Shown here: in pieces, positions 1 through 6,993 of the stretch | Position numbering within the stretch: the first letter of the stretch is position 1 | Layout: each line of letters starts with the position of its first letter | Assembly: GCA_030151165.1 (NCBI GenBank) | Contig: JASLEM010000009.1 | Span: 1-6,993 of the forward strand | Direction of reading: 5' to 3' | Origin: Burkholderiaceae bacterium | GTDB lineage: Bacteria > Pseudomonadota > Gammaproteobacteria > Burkholderiales > Burkholderiaceae | DNA length: 6,993 nt | Made by a program: the position numbers and the translations under genes | The notes under the pieces: model-generated | What the model saw: the letters and a program-made list of their open reading frames with translations, nothing else | What the model was told of the DNA's origin: nothing | Database searches by the model: none

Positions 1-2898
<2,898 letters not shown>

Positions 2899-2904
2899 CC
2901 CCGA

Positions 2905-2963
2905 CGCGGCGCGGTCGCGCCGCGCGTCATCATCGTCGGGCAGCCGTCACGAGCGACTGCCCG
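2905..2963 (+). other. two inverted repeats in the gcvP-sdaA gap
   Basis: The 94-base gap holds two perfect dyads. The first is CGCGGCGCG (2905-2913) and CGCGCCGCG (2916-2924), 9 bases per arm with a 2-base centre, so about 8 pairs would form with a 4-base loop. The second is CGGGCAG (2937-2943) and CTGCCCG (2957-2963), 7 pairs with a 13-base loop. Neither is followed by a T run, so they do not look like Rho-independent terminators. They could be transcript-stabilising or attenuating hairpins between two co-transcribed genes. In sequence this GC-rich, short dyads also arise by chance. Confidence 0.4.
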
Positions 2964-2992
2964 GCGCGACTGTTCTCGAAGGCAACGTCATC

Positions 2993-4384
<1,392 letters not shown>

Positions 4385-4408
4385 GCCGCTTGCGAGGAGC
4401 ACGCAGCG

Positions 4409-4612
4409 ATGGGCCTGGCATTCCTGCCTGACTGGCTTCAGTGGATTCTCGGGATCGTCATCGCGGTCGGAGCGGCGTCGAGCCTGTTCGACCGCTTCAC
4501 CTGGTCGGCGCTCGGCCTGCTCGCCCTTGGCGTCGCGTGGACGATCTTCGGCATCTACTCGGCTTGCGAGAAGTTTCGATCGCATGATCGCCACCACAAG
4601 CGCGCGCCCTGA
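4409..4612 (+). CDS. small two-helix membrane protein of unknown function (67 aa)
   Basis: I do not recognise the family. The product has two hydrophobic stretches, about residues 9-24 (WLQWILGIVIAVGAAS) and 32-51 (around ALGLLALGVAWTIFGIYS). A short turn with Asp28 and Arg29 separates them, and the tail is basic and histidine-rich (RSHDRHHKRAP). By the positive-inside rule the tail should be cytoplasmic, giving a hairpin with both ends inside. The start is well supported: GAGGAG at 4394-4399 lies 9 bases before the ATG. The gene begins 24 bases after the sdaA stop on the same strand, so co-transcription with sdaA is likely. Third-position GC appears lower than in gcvP and sdaA (codons such as CTT, ATT, GGA, CCT), which is common in small, weakly constrained genes. 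A link to serine or glycine metabolism is only suggested by position. Confidence 0.75.
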   Translation: MGLAFLPDWLQWILGIVIAVGAASSLFDRFTWSALGLLALGVAWTIFGIYSACEKFRSHDRHHKRAP

Positions 4613-4689
4613 ACGATGACGGTGGACCAAGGAAGCCATCGCGACATGTCCGCGCCACGGGGTGTGCTGCGCCAGCCTCGCGCCGGCTG

Positions 4690-5946
4690 CTAGCCACGCG
4701 ACGGGCTCGATGAAGATTTGCCCGGCAGGTTGCCCGGGTTGTACGGTGCCGGCGGACCTGAACGGGAATCGCGCTCGACGTCTTCCGGATCGTCCGGCTT
4801 GCCGCCGCAGTTCTCCATGCGTTGACGCACCGTGGCGTCGATCTTCAGGCCGGTGCTGCCGAAGTCGCGATCCTTGAGGCCCGCGACGATCCAGGCCGGG
4901 TTCTCCACCCACGCGCAGTGGCGCTTGTCGCACGCGTTGGGCGCGATCTTGTACGGCGGCTGCGCGGCGAAGCGCAGCGCGACGGCGGGTTGCTGGAGCT
5001 GGCCGACGATCCAGTTGAACGGCGCGTCCGACAGGCCGTGCTCCGGATAGCCGCCGCCGACGTCGCAATGCCCGCCCGGGAACAGCACCTGCGAGACGCG
5101 CGGGTCGTCCTTCCACAGCGTCGGCGTGAAGGGCAGGCGCTGCTCGTCGAGGGCGACGGCGTGGATGCCGAGCGCGATGTTCGCGTTCAGCGAGGTGTCG
5201 CAGAACTTGAACATGTCGACGACCGTGCTGCCGAGGTATGCCGGGATGCCGAGGGCGCCGACGGTGTCCCAGACCGCGACGGCCGCGATCTTCGCGTCCG
5301 CGACGAACGAGTCGTCGGTGAGCGTCTTCTGCCGCGCGACCGCCTGCGGCCACTCGATGAACTCGGAGACCAGGTCGACGAGCTTCTCGACGGTGTTGTC
5401 GCCGCCGTGGCGCCAGCGATACCACGCCGCGGCGGCGACGTCGAAGCGGCTGTCGTCGTCGGCGTCGACGAGTTCGGGCTTCAGCAGCCCCTGCGCCGCG
5501 ACCAGGCCGGCGAGCGCGCGGGCCGTGTAGGCACCGCGGCTGAAGCCGACGATGACGATGCGGTCGCCTGGCAGGTAGTTGCGCGACAGATAGGTGTAGC
5601 CGCGCGCGATCCGCGCCGTCACGCCCACGCCGAACGCGCCGCCGACGACGCGGTCGGGCAGCTTCGACGAGTCGCCGACGCCGTGGATGTACTTCGCCAT
5701 CTGCACGGGATTGCCCGCCGGGCCCATCAGCGCCTTCTCCATCTCCACGCCGCCCCACGACGTGCCCGAGGGCAGGATGTCGCCGGAGAGCCAGGCGAAC
5801 AGCTTGCACACGTTGGTGAGCTGCGGCAGGTCGTCGTCGGCGCTCATCGGCGAGTGGCCGTCGGGCAGCTTGGAGCTCGGGGGATCGCCCTTCGCGTCAG
5901 GGCCGTTCCAGGTGCCGTCGGCACAGAACACGATCGTCTTGGACAT
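4690..5946 (-). CDS. DUF2235 alpha/beta-hydrolase (Tle1-like phospholipase fold)
   Basis: The 418-residue protein has the hallmarks of DUF2235, the family that includes Tle1 phospholipase effectors of type VI secretion. The N-terminus reads KTIVFCADGTWNG. The nucleophile elbow is G-F-S-R-G at 134-138 (Ser136), within IVIVGFSRGAYTARALAGLV. VWDTVGALG (225-233) supplies Asp227. HAVALDE (262-268) and FPGGHCDVGGGYPEHGLSD (289-307) supply candidate acid and base residues; His293 is my pick for the catalytic histidine. The last 40 residues or so are Pro, Ser, Gly and Asp rich and probably disordered. No signal peptide or membrane helix is seen. The start at 5946 is chosen over the upstream ATG at 5985 because GAGGAGG (5958-5952) lies 5 bases before it and family homology begins there. 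No VgrG, PAAR, immunity or secretion gene is visible. It may be an orphan effector or a housekeeping esterase. The substrate cannot be read from sequence. Confidence 0.9.
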   Translation of the reverse strand: MSKTIVFCADGTWNGPDAKGDPPSSKLPDGHSPMSADDDLPQLTNVCKLFAWLSGDILPSGTSWGGVEMEKALMGPAGNPVQMAKYIHGVGDSSKLPDRVVGGAFGVGVTARIARGYTYLSRNYLPGDRIVIVGFSRGAYTARALAGLVAAQGLLKPELVDADDDSRFDVAAAAWYRWRHGGDNTVEKLVDLVSEFIEWPQAVARQKTLTDDSFVADAKIAAVAVWDTVGALGIPAYLGSTVVDMFKFCDTSLNANIALGIHAVALDEQRLPFTPTLWKDDPRVSQVLFPGGHCDVGGGYPEHGLSDAPFNWIVGQLQQPAVALRFAAQPPYKIAPNACDKRHCAWVENPAWIVAGLKDRDFGSTGLKIDATVRQRMENCGGKPDDPEDVERDSRSGPPAPYNPGNLPGKSSSSPSRG

Positions 5947-5962
5947 CGCTTCCTCCTCGTTG

Positions 5963-5978
5963 ACCGCGACAGCGCGGT
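5963..5978 (-). repeat. perfect 6-4-6 inverted repeat just upstream of the DUF2235 ribosome-binding site
   Basis: ACCGCG (5963-5968) and CGCGGT (5973-5978) flank ACAG on the + strand. The dyad lies 4-5 bases upstream of the GAGGAGG site and has the same 6-4-6 geometry as the dyad at 5992-6007, with centres 29 bases apart. It could be an operator half of a two-site arrangement or an mRNA hairpin next to the ribosome-binding site. Its 11-base core CCGCGACAGCG (5964-5974) occurs again exactly at 6049-6059. Confidence 0.4.
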
Positions 5979-5983
5979 GCGGC

Positions 5984-6013
5984 ATGTTCCAGCGGGTTGC
6001 GACCCGCCGTCAA
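5984..6013 (-). promoter_or_regulatory. candidate promoter of the DUF2235 gene with a palindrome in the spacer
   Basis: On the minus strand, TTGACG (6013-6008) fits a -35 hexamer at 5 of 6 bases. GAACAT (5989-5984), 18 bases further on, is a weak -10 (3 of 6). The spacer contains a perfect dyad, GCGGGT-CGCA-ACCCGC (6007-5992), placed as an operator would be. Transcription would begin about 30 bases before the ATG at 5946. The position after the upstream gene's terminator makes a promoter here likely, but the -10 match is poor. Confidence 0.35.
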
Positions 6014-6023
6014 TCCTGCGACC

Positions 6024-6063
6024 GTGACGCGGGCACCGCGATTCAAGCCCGCGACAGCGTCAC
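6024..6063. repeat. imperfect inverted repeat between the terminator and the candidate promoter
   Basis: CGCGGGC (6028-6034) pairs with GCCCGCG (6047-6053) around a 12-base loop. Flanking GTGA (6024-6027) and TCAC (6060-6063) can extend the stem across a 6-base bulge. The right side holds the second copy of CCGCGACAGCG (6049-6059), 85 bases from the first. It is upstream of the candidate -35 of the DUF2235 gene, where an activator could bind. Function unknown; short GC dyads are expected to some extent by chance. Confidence 0.3.
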
Positions 6064-6070
6064 CCCCCAG

Positions 6071-6113
6071 AACGAAAGAAGCCGCCCGGAACGCTCCCAC
6101 GCCCCGGGCGGCT
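6071..6113 (-). terminator. Rho-independent terminator of the RND permease gene
   Basis: On the minus strand the arms AGCCGCCCGG (6113-6104) and CCGGGCGGCT (6089-6080) form a perfect 10-pair stem with a 14-base loop. A T-rich run, TCTTTCGTT, follows at 6079-6071. It lies 33 bases past the RND stop codon (6149-6147), in the correct orientation. It separates the RND transcript from the DUF2235 gene. Confidence 0.85.
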
Positions 6114-6146
6114 GCACGCGAGATCCGCGCCGAATCGAAGCGCTCG

Positions 6147-6993
6147 TCAGGCCATCACCGAATCCGCCTCGGGCTCGGAATCCGGCTGCGAGTCCGGCGC
6201 CCGCGATTGCGGCGACGCCATCGACAGCTCTTCCGGCGGCCCGCCGTCCTGGATCGGGCGCAGGAACGCGAGGATCATGAAGCCGAGCAGGCCCAGCAGG
6301 CCCATGGCGGCCCAGCCGCGCGCATAGGCGTTGGCGGTCGTGTAGCACCAGCAGCCCCACACGCTCAGGCCCACCGCCACCGCCATCACGCCGGCGACGC
6401 CGACCAGCGGCACGCCCGTCATCGCCAGCACGACGCCGACCAGGCCGGACAGCACCGCCCCGATCATCGCGCCGCGCGAGGCCGCGTCGAGCCGATGCTT
6501 GAAGAAGCCGACCCACTGCTCGATGTACGCGTAGATCACCGGCACGACGACCAGCGTGAGCAGCGTCGACGTGATGACGCCGCCGATGATCGCGCGGCCC
6601 ATCGGCGCCTGCAGCTCGCCGCCCTCGTCGAGCGCGAGCGCGAGCGGGAACATGCCGAACACCATCGCGGCGGTCGTCATGATGATCGGCCGCATCCGGA
6701 TCTGGCCGGCGCTCAGCACGGCTTCCGCGAGCGTCGCGCCGGCCTTGCGCGCGTGGTTCGCGAAGTCGACCAGCAGGATGGCGTTCTTCGTCACGAGGCC
6801 CATCAGCATGATCAGGCCGATCAGCGAGAACAGGTTGATCGTCGAGCCCCAGACCTTCAGCGAGACCATCACGCCGATCAGCGACAGCGGCAGCGACGCC
6901 ATGATCGCGATCGGCTGCAGGAAGCTGCCGAACTGGCTGGCGAGCACGATGTAGATGAAGATCAGCGCGAGGCCGAGGGCCGAGCCGATGTTG
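6147..6993 (-). CDS. HAE1-family RND multidrug efflux permease, C-terminal part, with an unusual membrane tail
   Basis: Inner-membrane proton/drug antiporter of the AcrB/MexB type. Only about 281 C-terminal residues are in the window; the start lies beyond the right edge. The frame is open to the edge, with NIGSALGLALIFIYIV preceding LASQFGSFLQPIAIM. GLVTKNAILLVDFAN (around 6797-6753) contains the lysine equivalent to AcrB Lys940 of the proton relay. RMRPIIMTTAAMVFGMFPL carries the threonine region equivalent to AcrB Thr978. MGRAIIGGVITSTLLTLVVVPVIYAYIE is the normal last helix. Most HAE1 permeases end soon after this. Here about 113 more residues follow (6488-6150), with three further hydrophobic segments and an acidic, Ser/Pro-rich end. 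The adaptor and outer-membrane partners would be expected outside the window. Substrate cannot be inferred. The stop is TGA at 6149-6147, followed by a terminator. Confidence 0.93.
   Translation of the reverse strand, partial: NIGSALGLALIFIYIVLASQFGSFLQPIAIMASLPLSLIGVMVSLKVWGSTINLFSLIGLIMLMGLVTKNAILLVDFANHARKAGATLAEAVLSAGQIRMRPIIMTTAAMVFGMFPLALALDEGGELQAPMGRAIIGGVITSTLLTLVVVPVIYAYIEQWVGFFKHRLDAASRGAMIGAVLSGLVGVVLAMTGVPLVGVAGVMAVAVGLSVWGCWCYTTANAYARGWAAMGLLGLLGFMILAFLRPIQDGGPPEELSMASPQSRAPDSQPDSEPEADSVMA

Noticed and set aside
5944..5985. Upstream ATG at 5985 as the DUF2235 start (13 extra residues)
   Set aside because: The extra residues do not resemble the family and would be encoded by the leader dyad and the Shine-Dalgarno sequence itself; GAGGAGG is correctly spaced for the ATG at 5946.
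4822..6027. A 401-codon + strand frame opposite the DUF2235 gene
   Set aside because: Antisense shadow rich in Arg, Val, Asp and Ala; the minus-strand DUF2235 frame has full family motifs and a strong ribosome-binding site.

Overview
The window comes from a very GC-rich bacterial chromosome with strong G/C preference at third codon positions. The protein sequences and the gcvP-sdaA order point to a betaproteobacterium, most likely Burkholderiales. That assignment is inferred from family resemblance and gene order, not from a marker gene. Nothing in the window looks like a transposon, phage, CRISPR array or RNA gene.

Left part, + strand (1-4612). The window opens a few codons inside gcvP, the P-protein of the glycine cleavage system. 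It is followed by sdaA (iron-sulfur L-serine ammonia-lyase) and a small gene for an unrecognised two-helix membrane protein. All three point the same way with short gaps (94 and 24 bases), so they could be one transcript, probably the tail of a gcvT-gcvH-gcvP-sdaA cluster that begins outside the window. The pathway logic is simple. GcvP decarboxylates glycine and feeds one-carbon units to tetrahydrofolate. Serine hydroxymethyltransferase (not in this window) links glycine and serine. SdaA deaminates serine to pyruvate and ammonia.

The most striking feature here is one in-frame TAG codon at 853-855 that interrupts an otherwise full-length, well-conserved gcvP frame. It sits where relatives usually have lysine, one base change from AAG. 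As written, the gene cannot make a full-length P-protein.

Right part, - strand (4690-6993). At the far right is the C-terminal part of an HAE1-family RND efflux permease, whose gene starts beyond the window. It carries an unexpected tail of about 113 residues with further hydrophobic segments. It ends at a convincing Rho-independent terminator (6071-6113). Behind that, a separate gene with its own candidate promoter, two 6-4-6 palindromes and a strong Shine-Dalgarno site encodes a DUF2235 alpha/beta-hydrolase. This is the fold of Tle1-type phospholipases, but no type VI secretion gene is visible nearby. It converges on the small membrane-protein gene across 77 bases with no clear terminator.

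Most of the window is ordinary housekeeping DNA. I see no clearly new multi-gene system. The points worth checking are the gcvP amber codon, the RND tail, an internal ribosome-binding-like site in sdaA, and the dyad-rich leader of the DUF2235 gene.
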